A stretch of 64,000 nucleotides of DNA from Herbidospora solisilvae (GTDB lineage: Bacteria > Actinomycetota > Actinomycetes > Streptosporangiales > Streptosporangiaceae), in NCBI RefSeq assembly GCF_009901565.1, contig NZ_WXEW01000013.1:170136-234135 (forward strand), written 5' to 3'. The position numbers were made by a program, and so were the translations under genes. This document shows positions 42,887 through 50,745 of this stretch, piece by piece. Numbering within the stretch: position 1 is the stretch's first letter; the number at the start of each line of letters is the position of its first letter. The notes beneath the pieces are model-generated. The model was not told the DNA's origin. It searched no databases and was given only the letters and a program-made list of their open reading frames with translations.

Positions 42887-44019
42887 ACGGAGCCGGCATG
42901 ACCTTGAGCAAGACCAAACGCGGCACGCCGACCGGCCCGGAGGACGAGGAACAGACCTTCCTCGACCTGGAGAGCAGACTGCGGCGCGGAGAACTGGCGG
43001 TCCCGTCCCGATGGGGCGACGTCGCCCATGCCGACCCGGCCGAACGCCGCTGGATCCTGCACGCCATGGACCTGGTCGCCAAGGCCGCCGAGAAGGCCGG
43101 GCCGCAGTTCGACACCTTCCGGGCCGCCGCCCTGCTGGTCGACCGGGCGCCTCGCCGCCGATTCGATCCCGGCACGGCAGGACGGTACTTCGAACGGGAG
43201 GTCATGTCGGTGTCGGGCATGCTGGAGGCGACCCTTCCGGCCGCGCTCACCCCACCCGACGACGCCACCACAACCGAACTGGCCCGCATCCACCAGACCG
43301 CGCCTCCCCGGCCCACCCGCGTGGCACTGGCCCGCACACTGACCGAACGGGCGGGATGGTGGGAGGCTCCCCTCCGCCTCACAGGCCTGACCTGGCTGCA
43401 CAGCGTGGCCTCCTCCCTGCAGCGATGGATGCGGGACGACGGTCCCCTCCACGCCGCCGTCCGCCCCGACGGCCCGCTGCACGACGGATTCGACTTCGCC
43501 CGCAGCGTCGCCGACGCCGGCGCCCGCGACGACACCCCCGCCCACCGGCTGGCCCTGCTCCGCGACGAGTTCGGTTATCCGGCCGAGCCCGGCGAACAGT
43601 GGGACGACCCGGCCCTCGGCGTACTGCTGGCCAACTCTCCGGCCCATGTGACGACCGGGACGTGGACGTACGTTCCCGCGTCCGTGCCCGGGACCGGATG
43701 GGGGCCGGAGGAGGCGTGGCCCGGGCACCTCTACCGGTTGCTGACGCATGAGCTTCTGCACCGGCTGGCGCACCCGGCCTACCTGGAGAAGGCCGAATCG
43801 GTGCCCGGCGGGCGGGTACTCACGGAGGACGTGGTGGAGCTGCTGACCGCCGAGTTCGTGGAGGCGTCGCGCGGCGATGCCGAACTGGGGCCGCTGGTGC
43901 CGGATGTGGTGGAATCACGGCACACCCAGGCCGCCGAGGAGATCCGCGAACTGGCCGGACCTGAGGGGTTGAAGGCGGCCTATTTCCTGGGACGCACCGA
44001 GTTCATCGGCCTCACGTGA
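42883..44019 (+). CDS. Putative HExxHxxxH zinc metalloprotein 2 (paralogue of 1)
   Basis: The 378-residue protein overlaps the preceding gene (ATGA). It has HELLHRLAH at residues 289-297 and, 21 residues after the third ligand-spaced His293, EDVVE (Glu315, Glu319). The spacing is identical to that of protein 1. A shared WMRD...GF stretch and the ending KAAYFLGRTEFIGLT also match. It lacks the 85-residue disordered start of protein 1. The pair seems to have arisen by duplication of one zincin module; only one of the glutamates should bind zinc. An ATG 15 bases further on (after GGAG) is an alternative start. Confidence 0.8.
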   Translation: MNGAGMTLSKTKRGTPTGPEDEEQTFLDLESRLRRGELAVPSRWGDVAHADPAERRWILHAMDLVAKAAEKAGPQFDTFRAAALLVDRAPRRRFDPGTAGRYFEREVMSVSGMLEATLPAALTPPDDATTTELARIHQTAPPRPTRVALARTLTERAGWWEAPLRLTGLTWLHSVASSLQRWMRDDGPLHAAVRPDGPLHDGFDFARSVADAGARDDTPAHRLALLRDEFGYPAEPGEQWDDPALGVLLANSPAHVTTGTWTYVPASVPGTGWGPEEAWPGHLYRLLTHELLHRLAHPAYLEKAESVPGGRVLTEDVVELLTAEFVEASRGDAELGPLVPDVVESRHTQAAEEIRELAGPEGLKAAYFLGRTEFIGLT

Positions 44020-44086
44020 ACGCGGCGCTCACCCCATCGACCCGTATGGCCTGCCCAAGAACGGGGCCTGCACAGGGACGGAAAGG

Positions 44087-44121
44087 CCACGCCGGCCGGG
44101 GGTGTGCCCCGGCCGGCGTGG
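44087..44121. terminator. Bidirectional intrinsic terminator
   Basis: CCACGCCGGCCGGGG at 44087-44101 pairs perfectly with CCCCGGCCGGCGTGG at 44107-44121 around a five-base loop. It lies between the convergent metalloprotein and carbonic anhydrase genes and can serve both; on the minus strand CTTTCC follows. Confidence 0.85.
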
Positions 44122-44137
44122 GTTCATACCACTGGGG

Positions 44138-44920
44138 TCAGTGGTAGGCGTAGATGTTCGCCTCCGGGTGGTTCTCCTGCAGCTCGCGGAAGTTGCCCTC
44201 CTCGCCCCACAGGGCGCGGTAGCCCAGGACGTTCAGCCGCTGGGCCTTCGAGTGCTTGTCGAAGACGACCCAGTTGACCGGCTGGAAGTAGTTGCCCACC
44301 TCGTCCGGCGTCGTGAGGGAGCCGGTGTAGCGGTAGGTCGCGCGGTCCGCCGGGAGCATGTCGTTGAGGTGGATGCCCGTGACGGGCTTCGACGCGCCGA
44401 GGGCGGGCGGGGACTTGATCAGGCGGTCGTGCTGGGTCTGGCCGAGGAAGGTCCTGGCGTCGATCATCACGCCGAAGACCACGTAGCCGGTGCCGGTCGC
44501 CTTGGTGTGCACGAAGTGGGCCTCGAGCGGCGCGGTCGCCTGGCCGGCGAACTTGTGCTCGGCGTGGCCGTGGAAGTGCACGTTGTTGAGGTTGTAGCGC
44601 TCGCCGCCGTAGGTGATGTACGGCTGCGTGCCGCCGGTGCCGATCACGAACCGGACGTCGTCGTGCTCGCTGATCTCACCCAGGGGAGCCTTGTCCTGGA
44701 AGAGGATCGTGCCGTCGACGGAGGTCGGGTAGTGGATCGTGATGGCCGGGCCGTGCCCGGGGCACGACTTCGACCGGTCGATCTCGATCGGGCTCTGCAC
44801 CGCGGCGTCGGTGCCGTGGCCGACGCAAGGCTTGACCTGGGCCTGAACGGGGGCCGCGAGGGCCATTAACGGGAGGGACAGAACAGCGGCAGCCGCAAGC
44901 GGCGCAAGACGGTAACGCAC
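44138..44920 (-). CDS. Secreted alpha-type carbonic anhydrase
   Basis: The 260-residue protein has a Sec signal (VRYRLAPLAAAAVLSL, cleavage near PVQA) and an alpha-carbonic-anhydrase fold. SPIEID is the family's SPInI-like start, NNVHFHGHAEH gives two zinc histidines and EAHFVHTK the third. GTG start with AAAGG upstream. It hydrates CO2 to bicarbonate at the cell surface. It stands alone between a shared terminator and a divergent promoter region. Confidence 0.9.
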   Translation of the reverse strand: MRYRLAPLAAAAVLSLPLMALAAPVQAQVKPCVGHGTDAAVQSPIEIDRSKSCPGHGPAITIHYPTSVDGTILFQDKAPLGEISEHDDVRFVIGTGGTQPYITYGGERYNLNNVHFHGHAEHKFAGQATAPLEAHFVHTKATGTGYVVFGVMIDARTFLGQTQHDRLIKSPPALGASKPVTGIHLNDMLPADRATYRYTGSLTTPDEVGNYFQPVNWVVFDKHSKAQRLNVLGYRALWGEEGNFRELQENHPEANIYAYH

Positions 44921-45176
44921 CAGTCGCCTTTCGGACGGAGGGAATGCCGGAGTACGCCGTCTACGGACCGCCAAGAGGGCAATGTCCGCATTTGGGACGA
45001 CATAAAGGCATTGGCGAGGATAGCCCAATGAGGTGAACCGGCAGGCGGCGGGGTGGTGTTCAAAATGACCAAAAGCAGAACTTCCGCTGCGGGGTGCCTT
45101 AGCGGGGAAAGGCGGCCTCGAACGGCCCGGCGGGAGGGTGCCGGGACGTGCGGGTCGGCCGGTGGATACTGCGGAA

Positions 45177-45740
45177 ATGAGCAGGATGTTCGTCGCGCTG
45201 GTCCCGCCTCCCGGCGTGCTGGAAGAGGTGATCCGGGCCGTGGCGCCGCTCCGGGACGCCTGGCCCGACCTGACGTGGATCGAACCGGCCAACTGGCACA
45301 TCACCCTGGCGTTCCTGGGCGAGGTGCCCGAGGGGGCGCGGCCCGACCTGAACGCCCGGCTGGCCCGCGCCGCACGCCATCACGAACCGCTGCCGCTGGC
45401 CCTCGGCGCGGCGGGGACGTTCACCGGGCGGGGCGGGGTGAGCGTGTTGTGGCTGGGGGTGCGCGAGCCCGGCCGGTTGGCGCGGCTGGCGGGGTCGGTG
45501 GCGGCGGGGGCACGGCGGGCGGGCGTGGGGCAACCTGACGGGCGGCCCTATCGGGCGCACTTCACCCTCGTCAGAAGCCGCAAAGGGGTTGAACTGGGGC
45601 CCCTGGCCGCCGCCTTGAGCACCTTCGAGTCGGCCTTCTGGACGGCCGACCACGCGCAGTTGTTCGTGAGCCATCTTGGGCCCCCGTTGCGGTATGAGGC
45701 GGTCGAGACCTATCCGCTGGGAAAGCAGGCAGTGCGTTGA
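45177..45740 (+). CDS. thpR: RNA 2',3'-cyclic phosphodiesterase
   Basis: The 187-residue protein is a 2H phosphoesterase with the two catalytic HxT motifs: WHITLAFLG near residue 41 and AHFTLVR near residue 127. The start MSRMFVALVPP is the usual ThpR beginning. It opens 2',3'-cyclic phosphates on RNA ends; some members ligate tRNA halves in vitro. The gene appears to be a single unit. No strong Shine-Dalgarno is seen, only GCGGAA before the ATG. Confidence 0.9.
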   Translation: MSRMFVALVPPPGVLEEVIRAVAPLRDAWPDLTWIEPANWHITLAFLGEVPEGARPDLNARLARAARHHEPLPLALGAAGTFTGRGGVSVLWLGVREPGRLARLAGSVAAGARRAGVGQPDGRPYRAHFTLVRSRKGVELGPLAAALSTFESAFWTADHAQLFVSHLGPPLRYEAVETYPLGKQAVR

Positions 45741-46438
45741 GGAGGCGAGAGCTGGTGCCGCCTCATGGCGCGATCCGATGAAACGTGCCCGGCGGTTGGT
45801 TCTCGACGGCCTGGTCTCCGGCTGATCGGTTGGTGTCGGCCGCTTGGGCAGGGGCTACCGGCTGTAACGACAGCGTGAGTCACCGTGCGGCTCGTGTGGC
45901 GGTTTCCCGGAAAAGGCGCAGTTCTGAGTGACACCGGCAGTTCCCGTTCGAGGGCGCGGATTCACGTCGGCGGATGACGGTGGCGGTCTGCTCGATCGCA
46001 GCCCACTGAGGTCGGAATCCGGCAGCACTTTCCGTCTGACGAACGGCTGATCACAGTGATATGGGCAGGCCGCCGTGGAGTCGGCATGGCTGGACTCCGC
46101 GTCACAGTTCAAGCGGCGCGGACCACGGTGCATGTCCTGTCTGCATTTCGAACCGTGACCGGCCGGAAATGCGGACCGCACAAATGCGGGACCTCAGTGA
46201 GGAGTTCTGTAACAATTCACCACACCGTCATGTCAAGAATTCCCGCCACCCGAAAGAAATGAAAGTTACACGCCGCCTTGACGCCCCCAAAAGCGCTATT
46301 TAGCCTTCTCCCACCGATGTCGAGGGCATTTCTCGGCGGGGTGCGAAGGAGTGGGGCTTGAGCGAGCCGTCCGGTCACAGTGCGCAGTGCCGATCAGGGC
46401 AGCCTCTTCCGGCCCGTCACCTTTAGCGGGGGTCGTCC
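45741..46438 (+). other. Gene-poor 700-base stretch with promoter for the condensation gene
   Basis: No credible gene is visible on either strand. Bases 46180-46310 are much richer in A+T than the rest. TTGACG (46278-46283) and TAGCCT (46301-46306) are 17 bases apart and could start the condensation-domain transcript, leaving about 125 bases of leader. The leader holds small inverted repeats around ATTTCTCGG but no recognised riboswitch. The first 350 bases look like non-coding or decayed sequence. Confidence 0.45.
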
Positions 46439-47959
46439 ATGAACGACCTCAAGATCCGGTTCTCGGGCGCGCGTTCCGGCCGGTGGCCCCTCACGGTAGG
46501 GCAGAAGAACGTCCTCGAATGGATCAGGACCGACGTCCCCGGCCCTGCGGACATCCTCTCGGCGGTCGTGCGCGTCCCGAGGGCGGGCACGCTCGACGCC
46601 GTCGGCGCGGCACTCGGCGAGCTGGTCGGCCGCCACGAGGCGCTGCGCACGTTCCTGCGTGACGGGGAGCAGATCGTCCAGGCCGAAGGGACGCTGGTCG
46701 CCGAGGTCGTCGAGGCGACGGGGACCGAGCGGGACTGGATGACGTCAGGGGGGCGGGTGTTCGATCCGGCCGCCGATCTGCCGGTCAGGGTGCGGGTGGT
46801 CACCCGGGGCGGGGTTCCGTTCCTCATCGTCCTGCACGTCTCGCACGTCGCGGCCGATCTGTCGGCGATCACCGTGTTGCGTGCCGAGCTGACCGCTCTG
46901 CTGGCGGGGCGGGAGTTGCCGGCCGCCGGTCATCATCCTGCCGACCGGGCCGCCTTCGAGCACAGTCCGGCGGGGCGGCGGCAGCTCGACGGGTCGATCC
47001 GGTACTGGGGGCGGCACCTGGAGGAGCGGCCGTTGTGCTCGCTCGGGCTGCCCCACCGGTTTCCCGACCGGCGGGGGCACCACCAGGTGCTGCTGGGGTC
47101 GCGGGCGGGGGCCGAGGCGGTGGCGGCCATCGCGGGGGCGGCGGGGGTGCGGCCGCTGGCGGTCGTGATGGCCGCGTTCGCGGCGTTGCTGACCCACTGG
47201 ACGGGGGAGCCGGGCTGCCTGCTCAACTGCCTGTGCAGCAACCGGTTCTCGCCGGAATTGCGGGACTACGTCGGCACGATCTCCCAGGAGACCTGGATCC
47301 CGTTCACCGCGACGCCGTCGTTCCCCGAGGCGGTCGCGCGGATGAACGCGGCGGCGCTGGCCGCCTACAAGTACGGCCGGTACGACTCGGCCCGGCTCAA
47401 CGCCGCCATGCGGGCGGCGGAGCGGGCGCGGGGCATGCCCTGCCACCGTGACGTCGTCGTCAACAACACGACCGGGCACTCGCGGGTGGTCCTGCCGGCG
47501 TCGGGGCTGGAGGCCGGGGCGGGCGACCGGAGCTTCGACGCGCCCGTCGAGTTCGACGTCTACCGGCTCGACGGCAAGCTCGGCTGCGGGCTCGGCGTCG
47601 ACGCCCGGCTCGCGACCGCCGACGAGGTCGCCGCGCTGCTCGGCGGGGTCGAGCGACTGGTGGTCGCGGCCGCCGGCGGCGACGTCGACCTGGGCGAGTT
47701 CGGGATTCCGCAGGTGGAGCGGGGGACGGGCTGGGTGCGGACGGAGGCGTGCTGGGTCGACGTCCCGGGCGTTCAGAACGTGGCCGATCTCGTGCTCGGC
47801 GACGGGGTGGCCCGGGTCGAGGCCGTCGACGGGCGGCTCGTCGGGCACGTCGGGCCGGGGCTCGACTCCTCCGTGGCGGGCGAGAAGGTGCTCGCCGAGA
47901 TCGTGCGGCAGACCCGTCACGGCCTGGTGGCCCCCGGCTCTTGGTTAGCGCAGGGTTAA
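46439..47959 (+). CDS. Stand-alone NRPS condensation-domain protein
   Basis: The 506-residue protein reads as one condensation (C) domain without adenylation or carrier domains. RHEALRT at residues 65-71 is the C2-type motif. The catalytic HHxxxDG appears as SHVAADL at residues 135-141, so the catalytic second His (His136) and Asp140 are kept but the first His is Ser and the Gly is Leu. A C-terminal stretch of about 60 residues (after residue 440) is not typical. No peptide synthetase or carrier is nearby. It may work in trans with a distant assembly line, or as an acyl/peptidyl transferase. AGCGGGGG precedes the ATG. Confidence 0.8.
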   Translation: MNDLKIRFSGARSGRWPLTVGQKNVLEWIRTDVPGPADILSAVVRVPRAGTLDAVGAALGELVGRHEALRTFLRDGEQIVQAEGTLVAEVVEATGTERDWMTSGGRVFDPAADLPVRVRVVTRGGVPFLIVLHVSHVAADLSAITVLRAELTALLAGRELPAAGHHPADRAAFEHSPAGRRQLDGSIRYWGRHLEERPLCSLGLPHRFPDRRGHHQVLLGSRAGAEAVAAIAGAAGVRPLAVVMAAFAALLTHWTGEPGCLLNCLCSNRFSPELRDYVGTISQETWIPFTATPSFPEAVARMNAAALAAYKYGRYDSARLNAAMRAAERARGMPCHRDVVVNNTTGHSRVVLPASGLEAGAGDRSFDAPVEFDVYRLDGKLGCGLGVDARLATADEVAALLGGVERLVVAAAGGDVDLGEFGIPQVERGTGWVRTEACWVDVPGVQNVADLVLGDGVARVEAVDGRLVGHVGPGLDSSVAGEKVLAEIVRQTRHGLVAPGSWLAQG

Positions 47960-48028
47960 CGCCTCGCTCATCCGGCGCTGATCTTCGCGGCCCTAGCGTG
48001 GACGGAGCCGAATTCCAGGGGGAACCAA

Positions 48029-48658
48029 TTGAGCAGCGACCTCGGCGGCATCGCCGGGTGGGTCATCGGACTGATGGAGACGCTCGGGGCGCCCGGCGCC
48101 GGGCTCGCGATCGCCCTGGAGAACCTCTTCCCGCCGCTGCCCAGCGAGGCGATCCTGCCCCTCGCCGGGTTCACCGCCGCCAAGGGTGACCTGTCGCTGA
48201 CGGCCGTCCTGATCTGGACGACCGTCGGCTCGGTCGTGGGCGCGGTCGCCCTCTACGCCGTCGGCGCGATGCTCGGCGAGGAGCGCATGATGCGGCTGGC
48301 GGCCAAGTTGCCGCTGATCAAGTTGTCGGACATCGAGAAGACGCAGGCCTGGTTCGCCCGCCACGGCCGCAAGACCGTGTTCTTCGGGCGGATGATCCCG
48401 ATCTTCCGGAGCCTGATCTCCATCCCGGCCGGGGTCACCCGCATGCCGATGGCGACGTTCCTGCTGTTCACGACGCTGGGCAGCGCCATCTGGAACACGG
48501 TGTTCGTGCTCGCGGGCTACTACCTGGGCGAGAACTGGAGCGTCGTCGAAGACTACGCGGGCGTGTTGTCCAACGTGGTCATCGTGCTGGTCGCCGTGGC
48601 CGTCGTCTGGTTCGTCGTCTCCCGGCTGGTCAGGCGCCGCGACAAGGTCAGCGGATAG
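48029..48658 (+). CDS. DedA family membrane protein
   Basis: The 209-residue protein has the DedA/SNARE-associated layout: an N-terminal LENLFPPLPSEAILPLAGF re-entrant region, the conserved GRMIPIFRSLISIPAGV with Arg and Gly, and several membrane segments. DedA proteins are lipid transporters or flippases that support undecaprenyl-phosphate or phospholipid recycling. The start is a TTG after CAGGGGGAACCAA. The upstream region has GGTTAACGCC and a possible promoter. A 12-base tandem duplication covers its stop codon. Confidence 0.9.
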   Translation: MSSDLGGIAGWVIGLMETLGAPGAGLAIALENLFPPLPSEAILPLAGFTAAKGDLSLTAVLIWTTVGSVVGAVALYAVGAMLGEERMMRLAAKLPLIKLSDIEKTQAWFARHGRKTVFFGRMIPIFRSLISIPAGVTRMPMATFLLFTTLGSAIWNTVFVLAGYYLGENWSVVEDYAGVLSNVVIVLVAVAVVWFVVSRLVRRRDKVSG

Positions 48659-48669
48659 GTCAGCGGATA
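48646..48669. repeat. 12-bp tandem duplication at the DedA stop
   Basis: GGTCAGCGGATA occurs at 48646-48657 and again directly at 48658-48669. The first copy ends within the DedA stop codon, so the duplication lies between two convergent genes and probably has no coding effect. Confidence 0.8.
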
Positions 48670-48672
48670 GGG

Positions 48673-49521
48673 TCAGGCCGGCCCCTCGCCCGAGCTGACG
48701 ATCGCGACCGGGCAGTGGGCGTGGTGCAGCAGCCCGTGGCCGACCGAGCCGAGCACGGCCGCGCCGAAGGCGCCGAGCCCCCGCGAGCCCGCCACCACCA
48801 GGTCGGCCTCGCGCGACTCCTCGGCCAGTACGTTCACCGGGTGGCCGTAGACGCTCGTGTACTCCACCGGCACGCCCGGGTGCCGGTCGCGCCAGGCGGC
48901 GAAGCGCTCCTCGACGAAGGTGGTGCGCTCCTCGTACACGCAGTGGATCAGGTTGTCGTACATGGTGCCGACCGACGAGAACGGCGGCGGTTGCCAGGAG
49001 AAGACCGCCCTGATCCCGGCGTCGCGCCGCCGGGCCTCGGCGAAGGCGAACTCCAGCGCGACGTCGGCGTCCTCGCTGCCGTCGTAGCCCACCAGCAGCC
49101 GCCCGTGGGACGGTGACGACGGCTCGCGGACCACGATCACCGGGCCGGAGGTGTGCCCGGCCAGGCCGAGGCCGACCGAGCCGAGGATCATGCCCGTGAA
49201 GCCGCCGGTGCCCCGGCTGCCGATCACGACCGCGTCGGCCTTGGCCGCCTCCTCCTTGAGCCGGGCGACGACGCCGCCCGTCGTCAGGCCGGTGGTCACG
49301 GTGACGTCCGGCGCGCCGGCGCGGGCCCGCCGCTCGGCGGTGGCCAGGACCTCCGCGCCGTAGGTGTTCTCGACGTCGTTCAACTGGCTGAGCCGGATGC
49401 CCGTCCACGGTTCGCGCACGTGCACGAGCCGCAGTGACGTGCCCCTGCGGGCGGCGTCGGCGGCCGCGTAGTCCACCGCGGCCAGTGCGGACGGGGATCC
49501 GTCGACTCCGGCGACGATCAT
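48673..49521 (-). CDS. Tandem universal stress protein
   Basis: The 282-residue protein has two UspA domains. The first starts MIVAGVDGSPSALAAVDYA and ends with GSRGTGGFTGMILGSVGLGLAGHTSGPVIVV-type residues; the second starts at GRLLVGYDGSEDADVALEF and ends GSRGLGAFGAAVLGSVGHGLLHHAHCPVAIV. Both keep the GxxG-x9-GS/T nucleotide-binding pattern, so ATP binding is likely. It acts in stress or dormancy signalling in the cytoplasm. The start overlaps the stop of the royal-jelly-family gene upstream by four bases. Confidence 0.92.
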   Translation of the reverse strand: MIVAGVDGSPSALAAVDYAAADAARRGTSLRLVHVREPWTGIRLSQLNDVENTYGAEVLATAERRARAGAPDVTVTTGLTTGGVVARLKEEAAKADAVVIGSRGTGGFTGMILGSVGLGLAGHTSGPVIVVREPSSPSHGRLLVGYDGSEDADVALEFAFAEARRRDAGIRAVFSWQPPPFSSVGTMYDNLIHCVYEERTTFVEERFAAWRDRHPGVPVEYTSVYGHPVNVLAEESREADLVVAGSRGLGAFGAAVLGSVGHGLLHHAHCPVAIVSSGEGPA

Positions 49522-50612
49522 CGTTCCTCCGTCAGGCGGATCGGGCGGGCGCCGGTCTGCACCCGGATGACCTGGTAGGGCGGCACCCGCGTGTCGGCCC
49601 CGTCGTTGAACAGCGGGCTGCGGGGGAGCTGGTTCACGCTGACGTACAGGAAGCCGTCGCCCGCCAGCGCCAGGGTGTCCGGCCACAGCAGGCCGGGGGC
49701 GTGCAGGAGCGTCGACCAGTGGCCGCCGGGGTCGCGCCGGACGACGGCGCTGTGCTCGTAGGCGGTGGCGTAGACGGCCCCTTCGGCGTCGGACTCCAGG
49801 CCGTCGGACGCGCCCTTGTCGCCCAGGTCGGCGACCGTGGCCGCCACCTGCTCGTCGTCGAGCGACCGGTCGACCAGCGCGTCGGCCGACACGCTGTAGA
49901 GCCGCCTGCTCGACAGCGGGCAGTAGAACAGGCGGGAGCCGTCGGCGCCCAGCGCGATGCCGTCGACGCCGACCCGGTAGTTCTCCCGCACGACCCCCTG
50001 CACGATCGCCCGGAACCCCGGCACCGCCGAGGTGCTCTCGTGGCCCCGGAGCCGGGCCCAGGTCTCCCCGGAGTCGAGGTCGACCACGATCAGCGCCCCT
50101 TCGGGCGCGCAGTCGGTGATGTACGCGTACCCTCCCGGCCCCCGCGAGAGGTCGAAGCGCACGTCGTTCAGGTAGGTCACCGGGGTGGCCGCGGCCGGGT
50201 CGAGCCGGACGACCCGGACCACCCGGTCGGTGGCCGGATCGACCTCGACCAGCTTCGGCCCGTTCTCCAGCCACGGCTCGAAGGCCAGGCTGCCCGTGTC
50301 GAGCAGCCACACGTGCCCGGCCGGGTCGGTGATCACGCTCTGCACCGACACCAGGGTGTCCGCGGTGGCCCCGGGGCTCCACGCGTTGAACTCGGGGTCG
50401 GGATAGGGCGCCGGTTCGCCCTTGACGACCTCCGCGACGGTGAAGGGCACGTCGTCGCCCCACCTCGGGAAGGAGACGAACAGGCGCCCGTCGTCGGTCA
50501 CGGTCACGCCGGTCGGCATGAGGTCGCCGAATTCGGCGACGACCTCGTAGTCGGTCCCCACCCAGCTGCCGAGTGGGGAGGCGGCGGCAGACGTACTGGA
50601 AGACATGGTCAT
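49518..50612 (-). CDS. Major royal jelly/yellow-family beta-propeller protein
   Basis: The 364-residue protein fits the bacterial MRJP family: TGVTVTDDGRLFVSFPRW at the start, VQSVITDPAGHVWLLDTG, YLNDVRFDLSRG, GVDGIALGADGSRLFYCPLS and LLWPDTLALAGDGFLYVSVNQL, a six-bladed propeller pattern. Relatives include lactonase-like and sugar-acid-binding proteins, but the function of bacterial members is mostly unknown. No signal peptide is visible, only a Ser/Ala-rich start. It is the first gene of a two-gene unit with the stress protein and is divergent from the FAH/Lar operon, whose regulatory region it shares. Confidence 0.82.
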   Translation of the reverse strand: MTMSSSTSAAASPLGSWVGTDYEVVAEFGDLMPTGVTVTDDGRLFVSFPRWGDDVPFTVAEVVKGEPAPYPDPEFNAWSPGATADTLVSVQSVITDPAGHVWLLDTGSLAFEPWLENGPKLVEVDPATDRVVRVVRLDPAAATPVTYLNDVRFDLSRGPGGYAYITDCAPEGALIVVDLDSGETWARLRGHESTSAVPGFRAIVQGVVRENYRVGVDGIALGADGSRLFYCPLSSRRLYSVSADALVDRSLDDEQVAATVADLGDKGASDGLESDAEGAVYATAYEHSAVVRRDPGGHWSTLLHAPGLLWPDTLALAGDGFLYVSVNQLPRSPLFNDGADTRVPPYQVIRVQTGARPIRLTEER

Positions 50613-50684
50613 CCCCTTCGTTGCCGAAAGTCCTTCCAGTATCTCAAGGGCCGTTTCGCCGCCCGGTGCCAGGTCGCTGCCGTC

Positions 50685-50713
50685 TTGACGTCAGACGTCA
50701 TACGAATTAGCTT
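50685..50713 (+). promoter_or_regulatory. Promoter and palindromic operator of the FAH/SDR/Lar operon
   Basis: TTGACG (50685-50690) and TAGCTT (50708-50713) are 17 bases apart. TGACGTC at 50686-50692 and GACGTCA at 50694-50700 form a perfect palindrome around one base over the -35 box and spacer. The site is suited to a GntR- or IclR-type repressor, none of which is encoded in the window. Confidence 0.6.
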
Positions 50714-50745
50714 CCCCCTGACTCTGAGTGAAAGAAGGTAAAAGC

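Noticed and set aside
41225..44019. The metalloprotein pair as part of a contractile injection system or phage
   Set aside because: No sheath, tube, baseplate, AAA+ or tail-fibre gene is in the window.
45741..46438. Short frames on both strands as small genes or an insertion-sequence remnant
   Set aside because: None has a ribosome binding site plus normal codon bias, and I found no terminal inverted repeats or DDE motifs.
46307..46438. Riboswitch in the leader of the condensation-domain gene
   Set aside because: The leader is long enough but shows no known aptamer core, and the inverted repeats in it are short.
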